A stretch of DNA of 64,000 nt from Pantoea sp. Eser (GTDB lineage: Bacteria > Pseudomonadota > Gammaproteobacteria > Enterobacterales > Enterobacteriaceae): contig SZZY01000004.1 in the NCBI GenBank assembly GCA_009830035.1, forward strand, positions 124,001 through 188,000, in the 5' to 3' direction. This document shows, piece after piece, positions 19,734 through 29,372 of this stretch. A program made the translations under genes and the position numbers. The first letter of the stretch is position 1, and each line of letters starts with the position of its first letter. Under the pieces are notes generated by a model. It was not told the DNA's origin, did not search any database, and was given only the letters and a program-made list of their open reading frames with translations.

Positions 19734-19919
19734 GTTGTATTGAGCCTCTGGGTCTGTTAGTCATTTGGGTGATGTCGAAGTTTAGCCTTTTTCACCGTAT
19801 AATCACAGCCGGGGCGCGGCGAATATTCCGATGCGTGCCGCAGTTCGGGATAACTGTTTGGTTTCCGCGCAGCCCCGGCACTATACTGCTTTTTAGCCTT
19901 AAAAACCGGGAGAGTGACG

Positions 19920-20865
19920 ATGAGAGTATTGATCGCAGCGGATGAACACGCCTGGGGCGGATTGATTCCGTCTATTCGTCAGCAGCTGCCGGACGTGGAG
20001 TTTGTCGCCTAGGCAGGCCACGCCGCCGAAAGCCTTGCCGGTTTTAATGCGCTGATCTCCGGCATGTGCAAAGTGGACGCGGCGCTGCTGGCGACGGCCG
20101 ATCGGTTAGCGCTGATACAGCAGGCGGGCACCGGGCTGGAGGGAATCGACATCGCGGCGGCGAAACAGCGCGGTATCATGGTTTGCTGTCCGACAGCTCA
20201 GGCAATGCCGATTCGGTGGCGGAACTAGGCATCTGGATGATGATTGGCCTGGCGCGTCGCTATCACGAAATCGCTGATAGCCTGGCGCAGCAGCAGCTGG
20301 GACAGCCGGTCGGCCTGGGATTGAAGGGCAAAACGGTCGGGCTGGTCGGCTCAGGCGGCATCGGTAAAGCGCTGGCGGCGCGACTCAGGCCGTTTGGCAC
20401 GCGGATGATCGGCGTCAGGCGTTAAGCCGATCCGGCCTTCGCTCACCAGCACGGTCTGGCGTGGCTGGGTGAGATGACACAGCTGCCGCAGCTATTGCAG
20501 CAGGCGGATTTTGTGGTGTTCAGCCTGCCGGATAATCCGCAGACCCATCAGATTATTGACGCGGCGGCGCTGGCGCAGATGAAACCGCAGAGTTTTCTGA
20601 TCAACCTTGGACCTTGGACGCGGTGGATTAATCGACAAAGCGGCCTTTCTCAGCGCGCTGAAAAACCGGTCGCTGGCCGGGGCTGGGCTGGATGTGTTCT
20701 GGCAGGAGCCGCCCGATCCGCAGGATGAGCTGTTTCGCTATAACGTCATCGCCACGCCGCACATTGGCGGCGTCACCGATACCTTGCTGGCGGGCAACCC
20801 GACCGGAGTATGTGACAACCTGCGCCGCCTGCGTGACGGCAAACCGCTGGGCCTGAACTTACGGC
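19920..20865 (+). pseudogene. D-2-hydroxyacid dehydrogenase (NAD-binding), multiply disrupted
   Basis: Pieced together, this is a roughly 310-residue D-isomer 2-hydroxyacid dehydrogenase that would reduce or oxidise 2-oxo/2-hydroxyacids. Recognisable parts are QQAGTGLEGID, the Rossmann loop VGLVGSGGIGKALAARL, LINLGRGGLIDKAAFL and the C-terminal ATPHIGGVTD with the catalytic His. Lesions in order are TAG at 20010-20012, a one-base loss near 20190-20200, TAA at 20423-20425, and a 7-base tandem duplication at 20605-20618. The last frame reads over the end of the convergent deoR gene, so the exact end is uncertain. This is the most heavily damaged gene of the region. Confidence 0.85.
20605..20618. 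repeat. 7-bp tandem duplication (CCTTGGA) in the dehydrogenase
   Basis: CCTTGGA occurs at 20605-20611 and again at 20612-20618, followed by CG. Removing one copy gives AAC-CTT-GGA-CGC-GGT, which encodes NLGRG, the standard family motif, and joins the two flanking frames. Confidence 0.92.
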
Positions 20866-21623
20866 AGGCGCAGCGGAATCGCCTGTTGCGCCAGCCAGTC
20901 CTGCAGCGCCTGATCGGGCGCGCCGTCACTGACCAGCAGATCAAAGCGGCGCAGTTCGGCGATGCGGGCCGGCAGCACCTTGCCATATTTGCTGCTGTCA
21001 GCCACTAAAATGCACTGACGCGCCCGCAGCATCGCGTGGTGCTTCATCGCCAGCTCATTGGTGTTGTAGCAGGTTGCTCCCTGATCTTTGTCGATCCCGG
21101 CCGCCGAGATAAACGCCAGCGTCGGACAGAGATCGTCGAGGATCGAATGGCCGCCGATCGGCGTGAACAGCGCATTATCCGCGTGGAACTCGCCGCCGCT
21201 GAGGATCACATTGCAGGTCGGTTTCTCCTTTAACGCCAGGAAGGTGTTCATGGCGCAGCAGATCGCGGTAAACGGCAGGGTGTCAGGGATCGCATCGACG
21301 ATATAAGGCAGGGTAGTGCCGCAGTCGAAAAATACCGTGTCATTTTCACCGATCAGGCTGGCTGCAGCCTGGGCCAGCCGCTGTTTTCGGGCGGCATTCT
21401 GACCGTGCTGATCGGTGACAAAATAGTGGCTGGCGTGGCTCTTCGGGTCGCTGACGATGTAGCCGCCCAGCACCACCACGCTGGAGGCGGGCTCGCTCAG
21501 ATCGCGGCGGATGGTCATTTCTGACACGCCAAGCAGCTGGGCTGCGTCTTTCAGATGCAGCTTATCGGTGCGTTTAAGCGCCTGAGCCAGCTTGTGGATA
21601 CGTTCGTCGCGCCGGGTTTCCAT
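20859..21623 (-). CDS. deoR: DeoR-family repressor of deoxyribose/deoxynucleoside genes
   Basis: The 254-residue protein starts at ATG 21623 (METRRDERI), as E. coli DeoR does (252 residues). The N-terminal helix-turn-helix is LHLKDAAQLLGVSEMTIRRDL. The sugar-phosphate-sensing domain has FFDCGTTLPYIV, NTFLALKEKPTCNVILSGGEFHA and SAAGIDKDQGATC, all very close to DeoR. It is divergent from the deoxyribokinase gene. This is the position of DeoQ in enterobacterial deoQ-deoKPX clusters, so the name deoQ may be more accurate. The effector is expected to be deoxyribose-5-phosphate. It is intact, although most of its likely target operon is dead. Confidence 0.88.
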   Translation of the reverse strand: METRRDERIHKLAQALKRTDKLHLKDAAQLLGVSEMTIRRDLSEPASSVVVLGGYIVSDPKSHASHYFVTDQHGQNAARKQRLAQAAASLIGENDTVFFDCGTTLPYIVDAIPDTLPFTAICCAMNTFLALKEKPTCNVILSGGEFHADNALFTPIGGHSILDDLCPTLAFISAAGIDKDQGATCYNTNELAMKHHAMLRARQCILVADSSKYGKVLPARIAELRRFDLLVSDGAPDQALQDWLAQQAIPLRLP

Positions 21624-22017
21624 GGTCATCTCTGTCTGTTCAGTATCCTGCATCCTGCTGGGCTGATTGAGGGGCCGGAAACCGGCGTAATCATCGCGAC
21701 AAACCTAACAGATTTTAAGGCGTTGCGTCCTCTTCGCTAGGCTGGTTTTCAATCTTACCTGCAACGGCTAAACCCCGCAAACCTCACGCGTTACCGTCCG
21801 GCGGTAGTCTCTCATCGGCCAGGCTGCGTCCGGCCGCACGGATCTGCGGCAATGTCTGGTTGTTACAATCGTAACGCGGCAATCGGCCTTAATCCGGCGT
21901 ATATTGTGAAAACTGTGCTTTAAGGATGTGTTTTTCATCACATATTTAACTTTTTATAATTGTTATTGTTAATTTTATAACATTTGATGTTTAAAAAACA
22001 TCCGGGAGAAAACAGTC
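21624..22017. other. Regulatory region between the divergent deoR and deoK genes
   Basis: This 394-base stretch has no gene. It becomes strongly AT-rich from about 21900 to 22000, as expected for promoters, and contains a good CRP-like site and the ribosome site GGGAGAA before deoK. I could not recognise a clear DeoR operator palindrome, although several short AACA/TGTT-like pieces occur near the deoK start. Confidence 0.6.
21924..21945 (+). promoter_or_regulatory. Predicted CRP-cAMP site upstream of deoK
   Basis: The core TGTGT-TTTTCA-TCACA (21927-21942) matches the CRP consensus TGTGA-N6-TCACA at nine of ten half-site positions. It lies about 80 bases before the deoK start codon, a reasonable place for catabolite activation of a sugar operon. 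Confidence 0.6.
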
Positions 22018-22994
22018 ATGGATATTGCGGTCATCGGCTCAAACATGGTCGACCTGATTACCTATTACCTATTACCTATTACCTATTACCTATTACCTAT
22101 TACCTATTACCTATTACCTATACCAACAGCCTGCCGAAAGCGGGCGAAACCCTTGAAGCACCCGATTTTGCCCTTGGCTGTGGCGGAAAGGGAGCTAACC
22201 AAGCGGTTGCTGCCGCCCGAATGCGCGCTAAAGTGATGATGGTCAGCAAAGTGGGCGACGATCTGCTTGCGCCCAACACCGTGGCTAATCTGCAACAGCA
22301 GGGCGTGGATACCCCGCTTCGTCACCAAGGCGGCGGGCACCTCAAGCGGCGTGGCACCGATCTTCGTCGACGATCGGTCACAGAACCGCATTCTGATTAT
22401 TAAAGGTGCCAACCAGCAGCTGAAGCCGGCCGATATCGACGACGCCGCTGAGGCGCTGAAAGCCTGCCAGCTGATCATCCTGCAGGTGGAGATCCCGCTG
22501 GAAACGGTCTATTACGCCATCGATTTTGCCCGTCAGCATCAGATCAAAGTGATCCTGACCACCTGCGCCGGCGGTGGCCGATCTCGACATCCACTACGCC
22601 TGCAAGTGTGACTTCTTTAATGTCTAATGAAACCGAACTGGAGATCCTCACCGGTCTGCCGGTAGCCAGCGATGAGGAGGTGATTGCTGCCGGGCGGTCG
22701 CTGCTGAAGCGCGGTCCGAAAAACATGATTATCACGCTGGGCAGTCGCGGCTCGGTATGGATGAGCGGCGATACGGTGCACCGGGTGGCGGCAACGCCGG
22801 TCCGGGCGGTTGACACCAGCGGTGCCGGCGATGCCTTTATCGGCTGTTTTGCTCACCTGCTGATTAAAACCGGCGATATCGCGGCTGCCATGACCCAGGC
22901 TTCGGCCTATGCCGCCTGCAGCGTGACCGGACGCGGCACGCAGCGCGCCTATCCCGACGCAGAGGGTTTTCAGCGCTTTCTTAATCTTCACTGA
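22018..22994 (+). pseudogene. deoK: Deoxyribokinase (PfkB/ribokinase family) inactivated by repeat expansion and frameshifts
   Basis: The gene encodes a PfkB-family kinase that would phosphorylate deoxyribose. MDIAVIGSNMVDLI, PKAGETLEAPDFALGCGGKGANQAVAAARM and the C-terminal DTSGAGDAFIGCF (catalytic Asp) are intact pieces. At 22057-22119 the codons for ITYTNS have been invaded by nine copies of ATTACCT where one is expected, adding 56 bases and shifting the frame. Further breaks lie near 22305-22320 (one base), near 22565-22580 and near 22615-22625. The name deoK rather than rbsK rests on neighbours: a DeoR-type repressor, a FucP-like permease and an aldose epimerase, the order of deoQKPX. 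It cannot yield a working enzyme in this state. Confidence 0.85.
22057..22119. repeat. Heptanucleotide microsatellite (ATTACCT)9 inside deoK
   Basis: Nine perfect tandem copies of ATTACCT, 63 bases in all, are followed by AT and then by the normal coding sequence. A single unit fits the family sequence (LITYTNSLPKAGET). Copy numbers of 1, 4, 7 or 10 would keep the reading frame and 9 does not. All copies are identical, so the array is young or still changing. Confidence 0.97.
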
Positions 22995-23003
22995 GGTGAT
23001 GCT

Positions 23004-24202
23004 ATGCGACAGAAAATTGTTCAGCAATCGGATGGCTACCTGAATAAAACGCCGCGCTTTCAGTTCATTCTGCTGTCGTGCCTGTTTCCGCTGTGGGGCT
23101 GCGCCGCCAGCCTTAACGATATCCTGATTACCCAGTTCAAAAGCGTCTTCGCCTTAAGCGATTTTGCCAGCGCGCTGGTACAGAGTGCCTTTTACGGCGG
23201 CTATTTTCTGATTGCGATCCCGGCGTCGCTGGTGATCCGTAAAACCAGCTACAAGCTGGCGATCCTCACCGGGCTGGCGCTTTATATCTTGGGCTGCGTG
23301 GCGTTCGTTCTATCCGATTGGCGCACTGATGGGCATCGTGCTGGGTAAATATCTGGTGTTCCAGGAAGGGGACAGCCTGCAGAGCCAGATGGCGACCATG
23401 ACCGCCGAACAGGCGCATGCGTTTCGCCTGACGATGCTGGAGCATACGCTGGAACCCTACAAATATCTGGTGATGGTATTAGTGGTGGTGATGCTGCTGT
23501 TTATGTTCACCCGCTGTCCGCGCTGCAAACCGCAAAGTAACGAAACATCGCTGCCTTCTCTGGCGGAGACCTTTCGCTATCCGGCGACCAACCGTCACTT
23601 TAAACGCGGCATCGTGACGCAGTTTCTCTATGTCGGGATGCAGGTGGCGGTCTGGTCGTTCACCATTCGTCTGGCGCTGACGCTGGGCGCAGCCAATGAA
23701 CGTCACGCCTCAAACTTCATGATCTACAGCTTTATCTGCTTCTTTATCGGCAAGTTCGTGGCGAACTTCCTGATGACCCGTTTCCGCGCCTAAAAAGTGC
23801 TGATCGCCTATTCGGTGATGGGGGTACTGACGCTGGCGTATGTGATGCTGGTGCCTGACTTTACCGCCGTTTACGCCGCGGTGTTCGTCAGCGTGCTGTT
23901 TGGTCCCTGCTGGGCAACCATTTATGCTAGGTACCCTGGCGACGGTCGACAATAAATATACCGAAGTGGCGGGGGCGTTTATCGTGATGGCGATTGTCGG
24001 CGCAGCATTCGTGCCCGCGCTGCAGGGTCTGGTCTCTGACGCGGTTGGCTCAATGCAGCTGGCGTTTGGCGTCTCGCTGCTCTGCTTCGCCTGGGTCGGC
24101 TTTTACTTCTATGGCGAGCTGCGCCACAAGAAACAGGCTGTGTCCGGCGGTCTCGTCTGGTGGAGGATGCATCATGAAAACCCGTTTACCGTTGCGCCGT
24201 GA
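23004..24202 (+). pseudogene. deoP: DeoP-like deoxyribose permease (FucP-family MFS), deleted and frameshifted
   Basis: Similarity is to the L-fucose:H+ symporter FucP and its deoxyribose relative DeoP: FPLWGCAASLNDILITQFK in helix 1, SAFYGGYFLIAIPASLVIRKTSYK, YVGMQVAVWSF and a final VSDAVGSMQLAFG. Around 23310-23325 the sequence jumps from the helix 3-4 region straight to PIGALMGIVLGKY. About 55-60 codons are lost and the frame changes. TAA interrupts at 23791-23793 (RFRA-stop-KVLIAY). One base is inserted at about 23928-23930. The end overlaps the epimerase start at 24174 and may be shifted as well. It sits 9 bases after deoK. Non-functional. Confidence 0.85.
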
Positions 24203-25142
24203 GCAGTTTCATTTTACCCCTGAGGTCCTGCTGCAGAGCGATGACTTCCGGGTGGAACTGTTCCGTTATCCGGCGGGGATTGAAGCGGTGCGGATCCATA
24301 ACCGGCGCGGGTCGGTGACGGTGCTGCCGTTCTTTGGTCAGATGATCTGGGATGCGCAGTTTGGCGGGCATCCGCTGACCATGGGCAACAGCTTTAAGCA
24401 GCCGCTGCCCGGCAATTCGATCATCGACACCTACGGCTGTTTCGCTTTCCACTCGGGACTGCTGGCTAACGGCTGCCCGTCGCCCGAGGACGATCATCCG
24501 TTGCATGGCGAAATGCCCTGCGCCCGGATAGACAGTGCGTGGCTAGTGCTGGAAGCGGATACGCTGTCGCTGGAGGGAGAGTGTGAATATGTCAAAGGCT
24601 TCGGTCATCACTATCTGGCCGCACCGGCGGTACGCCTTCACGCCGATCGGCCACGGCTGCAGATTGAGATGACGGTGACCAATCTGGCCGGTGCGCCGAT
24701 GCCGTTGCAGTATATGTGTCATCTCAACAGCGGCTGGATTGCGCAGGGACGTTTCCGGCAGTCGATCCCGGAGCGGGCCTTCCGGCTACGCACCTCAATA
24801 CCGGCCCATCTGCGGCCGACACCGGCCTGGCGCGACTACACTGCACGGCTGGCGCAGGATCCGCAGGCGTTGCAGCAACTCGATCTGCCGCAGTATGGCG
24901 ATGAGGTGCAGTTTGAGCTGCACGCGCCGGCGGGATACGCCATGATGACGCGCTTCTCTACCGCCCAGTTTCCGCACGCCACCCGCTGGCTGGTGCACAA
25001 TGCCGATCAACAGGTCGGGGCCTATATCCTGCCGGCCACCTGTCGGCCGGAAGGGTTTTTGGCGGCGCAGCAGGTGGGCACTTTAATCACCCTCGCCAGC
25101 GGCGAACAACGCCACTTTTCCGTCGAGACCGGTTTGCTGTAA
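24174..25142 (+). CDS. deoX: DeoX/DUF4432-type aldose 1-epimerase
   Basis: This 322-residue protein belongs to the aldose-1-epimerase-like (galactose mutarotase fold) family DUF4432, found next to deoxyribokinase as DeoX. Support comes from PFFGQMIWDAQF near residue 47, the His-rich LANGCPSPEDDHPLHGEMPCA near 105 and YVKGFGHHY near 140. It presumably interconverts sugar anomers for the kinase. ATG at 24174 follows GGAGGATG and overlaps the end of the damaged permease, showing an operon. It is the only intact structural gene of the operon, so its present role is unclear; it may simply not have been hit yet. Confidence 0.8.
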   Translation: MKTRLPLRREQFHFTPEVLLQSDDFRVELFRYPAGIEAVRIHNRRGSVTVLPFFGQMIWDAQFGGHPLTMGNSFKQPLPGNSIIDTYGCFAFHSGLLANGCPSPEDDHPLHGEMPCARIDSAWLVLEADTLSLEGECEYVKGFGHHYLAAPAVRLHADRPRLQIEMTVTNLAGAPMPLQYMCHLNSGWIAQGRFRQSIPERAFRLRTSIPAHLRPTPAWRDYTARLAQDPQALQQLDLPQYGDEVQFELHAPAGYAMMTRFSTAQFPHATRWLVHNADQQVGAYILPATCRPEGFLAAQQVGTLITLASGEQRHFSVETGLL

Positions 25143-25156
25143 GCCCGATGCGCGGC

Positions 25157-25853
25157 CTAAATCGCCACCAGGCCGCGCACGCCACCGGCTTCCATGCTGT
25201 CGCCGCGGCCACGCTGCACGATTTCACCGCGCGACATCACCAGATAGCTGTCCGCCAGTTCCGCGGCAAAGTCATAAAACTGCTCGACCAGCAGGATCGC
25301 CATATCCCCGCGCTGCGCCAGCTGGCGGATCACCGCGCCGATCTCTTTGATCACCGAGGGCTGGATCCCTTCGGTTGGCTCATCCAGGATCAACAGCTGC
25401 GGCCGGCAGGCCAGCGCCCGGCCGATCGCCAGCTGCTGTTGCTGGCCGCCGGACAGATCGCCGCCGCGCCGCGACTTCATGGCAAACAGCACTGGAAACA
25501 GCTGGTAGATCTCATCCGGCACCTGAAGGGCCTGCGCCGCGGAAGCGTGACAGGCCGAGCAGCAGGTTCTCCTCCACCGTCAGCCGCGGAAAAATTTCCC
25601 GGCCCTGCGGCACGTAGGCAATGCCAGACTGCACCCGCTGGTGCGGTTTACGGCCGTTGAGTTTCTGCTGCTGCCAGTGGATCTCACCGGATTTAGCCGG
25701 GATTAACCCCATCAGGCACTTCAGCAGCGTGGTTTTCCCTACGCCGTTGCGGCCCAGCAGGCAGGTGATCTCACCCACTTTTACCTCAAACGACAGGCCA
25801 CGCAGAATATGACTGCCGCCATAATATTGATTCAGTTCAGTAACCTGTAACAT
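25157..25853 (-). pseudogene. urtE: UrtE, urea ABC transporter ATP-binding protein, frameshifted
   Basis: UrtE is one of two ATPases of the UrtABCDE high-affinity urea importer. Start ATG at 25853. Walker A GRNGVGKTTLL, signature LSGGQQQQLAIGRAL, Walker B LLILDEPTEGIQPSVI and the end MEAGGVRGLVAI are present. A frameshift at about 25515-25545 separates VEENLLLGLSRFRG from PDEIYQLFPVL, so translation stops before the signature motif. It is the last gene of the minus-strand cluster and follows urtD directly. Confidence 0.88.
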
Positions 25854-25854
25854 C

Positions 25855-26566
25855 TCAGCGCCCCAGATAAACGTCGATAACCTGCTCATTGGCCTGCACC
25901 TCGCGCAGTGATCCTTCGGCCAGTACCTGCCCCTGATGCAGCACCGTCACGTGGTCGGCAATGGTTTCGACAAAACCCATATCATGCTCCACCACCATCA
26001 GCGAATGCTTACCCGCCAGGTTGCGGAACAGCTCGGCGGTGTAGTCCGTTTCAGCGTCGGTCATTCCCGCCGCCGGTTCATCCAGCAGCAGATGCGGCTC
26101 CTGCACCAGCAGCATACCAATCTCCAAAAATTGCTTCTGGCCGTGCGACAGCAGGCCCGCGCTACGCTGTCGTTCTGCGCCGAGCCGCAGCAGCTTCAGT
26201 ACCTCATCAATCCGATTCCTGCTGCTCGCCATTGAGGCGGGCGCGCAGGCTGGCCCACACCGATTTTTCGGCTTTCAGGGCGATCTCAACCGGCGACAGG
26301 CGGGTAAGATCGTTGTCCTGATCGTAGATCACCCGACCGGAATCGGGCCGCGTCTTGCCGGTGATCACATCCATCAGCGTGGTTTTGCCCGCGCCGTTGG
26401 GGCCGATCTCTCGTTGCAGTTCGCCGACGCCGATCTGCAACGAAAGATCGGTCAGGGCGCAGAAGCCGTCGAACGAGACGCTGATCTTCTCCAGCTGCAG
26501 CACCGGATCGCGCTGCGCCCGATGGCGATCCGCCGGATGAGGTTGAGTAAACAGTGCATCAGTCAT
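25855..26566 (-). pseudogene. urtD: UrtD, urea ABC transporter ATP-binding protein, deleted and frameshifted
   Basis: From ATG at 26566 the N-terminal half includes Walker A GPNGAGKTTLMDVITGKTRP. Directly after LTRLSPVEIA the sequence continues with LKAEKSVWASLRARLNGEQQ. The segment normally between these, about 25-30 residues with the Q-loop motif around GRKFQKPTVF, is missing in frame. A one-base insertion near 26222 (GGAATCGG for GGATCGG) then shifts the frame. The rest, LLLDEPAAGMTDAET, continues to 25855. Both lesions are inactivating. The gene lies between urtC and urtE with almost no spacing. Confidence 0.87.
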
Positions 26567-27606
26567 GTTTCCTCCGGCGCAGCAGGCCAATCACGCCGTG
26601 CGGCAGAAAGAGTGTCACCAGAATGAACATCAGGCCGAGGAAAAATAGCCAGTATTCCGGGAACGCGACGGTGAAAAAGCTGCGTGCGCCGTTAACAATC
26701 GCGGCACCCAGCAGTGGGCCGATCAGCGTACCGCGGCCACCCAGCGTCACCCAGATGACGGCTTCAATCGAGTTGGCTGGCGACATCTCGCCGGGATTAA
26801 TAATCCCGACCTGCGGTACGTAGAGCGCTCCGGCCAGCCCGCACAGCATCGCCGGCAGGGTCCAGACAAACAGCTTAAAGCCGCGCGGATCGTAACCGCA
26901 GAACATCAGGCGGTTTTCGGCGTCGCGCACCGCAGTCAGTACCCGGCCAAACTTGCTGTGCGCCAGCGCGAAACCGATCGCCAGACTCAGCAACAGCAAT
27001 CCCACCGTGGCGATAAACAGGCCGATACGGGGGCCGGTCGCGCTCACTGAAAAGCCGAGCAGGGTGGTAAAGCCGGTGAAGCCGTTGTTGCCGCCAAAGC
27101 CGGTTTCATTACGGAAAAACAGCAGCATACCGGCGTAGGTCAGCGCCTGGGTGATGATCGAAAAGTAAACGCCTTTGATGCGGGAACGGAAGGCAAAAAA
27201 GCCAAACACCAGCGCCAGCAACCCCGGCGCCAGCACGCTGAGTCACAGCGCCCAGGCGAAGTGCTCTGTTCCGCTCCAGAACCACGGCAGCTCACGCCAC
27301 GACAGAAAGGACATAAACGCCGGTAAGCCTTCGCCTGCCGCCTGGCGCATCAGGTACATGCCCATCGCGTAGCCGCCGAGGGCAAAAAACAGACCGTGGC
27401 CCAGCGACAGTAATCCGGCGTAGCCCCACACCAGGTCGAGGGCCACTGCCACCACCGCATAGCAGAGGATTTTGCCGATCAGCGTCAGGGTATAGGTGGA
27501 GATCGCCAGCGGATGGCTGGTGGGCAGCAGCGCCAGGGTGGCCACCATGCCGATGCTGAGGGTCAGGCGCGGCGCTTTGCGCGCGGCGCGTCATCGGTTG
27601 CGTCAT
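26559..27606 (-). pseudogene. urtC: UrtC, urea ABC transporter permease, nonsense and frameshift mutations
   Basis: UrtC is a LivM-type membrane permease with about ten helices. Recognisable stretches are DLVWGYAGLLSLGHGLFFALGGYAMGMY, GVYFSIITQALTYA, NNGFTGF, VRDAENRLMFCGYDPRGFKL and NPGEMSPANSIEAVIWVTLGGRG. The initial frame from ATG 27606 shifts after about ten codons within a GC repeat (near 27575-27590), probably by loss of two bases. A TGA at about 27240-27242 splits the middle (WAL-stop-LSVLAPG), one step from TGG. The other codons are well preserved, suggesting recent inactivation. Confidence 0.87.
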
Positions 27607-27625
27607 CAGTCCGTCACCCTTCCTT

Positions 27626-28634
27626 TCACCGCAACAGTCCCTGAGGACGTTTCTGGATAAACAGCACGATAATTACCAGAATCAGGATCTTGCCGAGCAC
27701 CGCGCCGATCTGCGGTTCCAGCACTTTATTAAGAATGCCAAGGCTGAAGGCGGCGACCACGGTGCCCGCCAGCTGGCCGACGCCGCCCAGCACCACCACC
27801 AGAAACGAGTCGATAATGTAGCCTTGGCCCAGTTCCGGTCCGACGTTGCCGAGCTGCGACAACGCCACGTCGCCCAGCCCGGCAATGCCGGAACCTAGGC
27901 CAAACGCCAGCATATCGACCCGGCCGGTCGGCACGCCGCAGCAGTCCGCCATGGCGCGATTCTGCGTCACGGCGCGCACGTTCATGCCAGGACGGGTGCG
28001 GTTCAGCAGCAGCCAGGTGAGCGCCAGCACAAACATCACAAACAGAATCACGGCGATGCGGTTCCACGGCAGCACCAGGTTAGGCAGCACCTGCAGTCCG
28101 CCCGGCAGCCACTGCGGATTCGCCACTTCGAGGTTTTGCGCCCCGAACAGCATCCGCACCGCCTGAATCAGCATCGGGCTGATACCCCAGGTCGCCAGCA
28201 GCGTTTCCAGCGGTCGACCGTAAAGATGGCGGATCACCGTGCGTTCCAGCGCCATCCCGATGGCGGCCGTAACCATAAACGCCACCGGTAGCACCGATTT
28301 GCGCGATACCGAGGTCCAGCAGCCAAACATCACCGCTGCCTTGTCCTGCGTCAGCAGCTGCCGCGCCTTCTCGGCAAACAGTGGCCAGTTAGAGGCGGGA
28401 TCGACCACCACCGGCTCCAGCTTTTTCCCCAGCACGCCGCCTTTGGCGTTGATCTCATCGATGGTCATCAGCGCCACATCTTTGAGCGGCGTTTCCGAAA
28501 TCGCCATGGTCCCGGACAAGGGAGTGCATGATGCCGACCTTAATGGTGTCAGCCGCCTGCGCGCCCCAGGCGAGGCCGATGCTGGCAACGGTAGCAGACA
28601 GAGCAAAAGCTTCGAGCAATGAACGTCTTTTCAT
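27626..28634 (-). pseudogene. Fusion of the start of UrtA to the end of UrtB
   Basis: The frame begins as UrtA, the periplasmic urea-binding protein. A signal peptide ([23 protein letters not shown] 28634) leads, after a one-base insertion near 28511-28515, to [20 protein letters not shown] and ends at [15 protein letters not shown]. The next residue onward ([22 protein letters not shown]) is the second half of UrtB, the LivH-type permease, down to its normal end. A deletion of well over 1 kb has therefore joined the two genes in frame near 28270-28285. Ligand binding and most of the first permease half are gone, which removes transport. Immediately downstream is urtC. Confidence 0.88.
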
Positions 28635-28663
28635 CGTGTTAAAACCCCTAAATGCGATGGTTG

Positions 28664-29363
28664 TTATTCAATGGGTTGAAGCCGGGCCTGCTGGAGTCGG
28701 TGCAACGTGATTTTCCTGACTTCCGCCTTGCTGAAGGCGATATGGTCGGTCAGGATGCGTTGTGCCTCCTCGGTCTGTTGCTGAAAAATCGCCTGTAAAA
28801 TCTGTTCATGCTCCTGATAGGTGGCGGTTATCCGATCGTCAGAGGTGAAGTCGAGACGGCGGATAATGCGGATTTTCTTCGTCAGCTCGGCGTGAATACG
28901 TGCCATTTCCGGATTACCCGCGGCGGCCACCAGCGTCATGTGAAACGCCTCATCGTGCTGCGATCGTCAGGCCGGCAGTCAGTCGCTCCGCCTGGCACCA
29001 GAAGCGCGTCAGCCCGGTTAACAGGGCGCTGCACTGGGCGGCGGGCAGGGCGCACAGCCGTTTTACCGCCTCACACTCCAGCACGGTTCGCAGGTCATGC
29101 AGCGCTTCAAACCAGGCAAAATCGAAGTTCTTAATCTGCCAGCCGCTGGGGAACCAGACTTCCACAAAACCTTCGCGTTCCAGCCGGAACAGCGCCTGAC
29201 GTACCGGCGTGCGGCTGACCGACATCCGCCCGGCAACTTCACTTTCGCTGAAGCGATCGCCGGGCATCAGGCGAAAGGCGAAAATCTCCTCCTTCAGCGC
29301 CTGATAAACCCGTTCCGCCAGCGCTTCCGGGCGGGCTTTCGGAGAGGGGGACTGCATCGTCAT
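28664..29363 (-). pseudogene. GntR-family (FCD domain) regulator of the urea cluster, frameshifted
   Basis: The N-terminal winged helix (FRLMPGDRFSESEVAGRMSV, SRTPVRQALFRLEREGFV) and the beginning of the FCD effector domain (ALHDLRTVLECEAVKRLC) are intact. The frame then shifts at about 28945-28975. The remaining FCD part, DEAFHMTLVAAAGNPEM to DHIAFSKAEVRKI, is in another frame, so the truncated product of about 137 residues lacks most of the ligand-binding domain. It lies 9 bases after urea carboxylase and just before urtA, so it was co-transcribed. It probably sensed an amide or urea-related compound; this is inferred from position. Confidence 0.85.
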
Positions 29364-29372
29364 GCTGACTCC

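Noticed and set aside
22057..22119. A working ON/OFF phase switch of deoK
   Set aside because: Even with 10 copies the gene would still be broken by at least three further frameshifts downstream, so the array cannot control a functional kinase at present.
22057..22119. CRISPR array
   Set aside because: The repeat is a simple 7-bp unit with no spacers and no cas genes nearby. No other CRISPR-like array is visible in the window.
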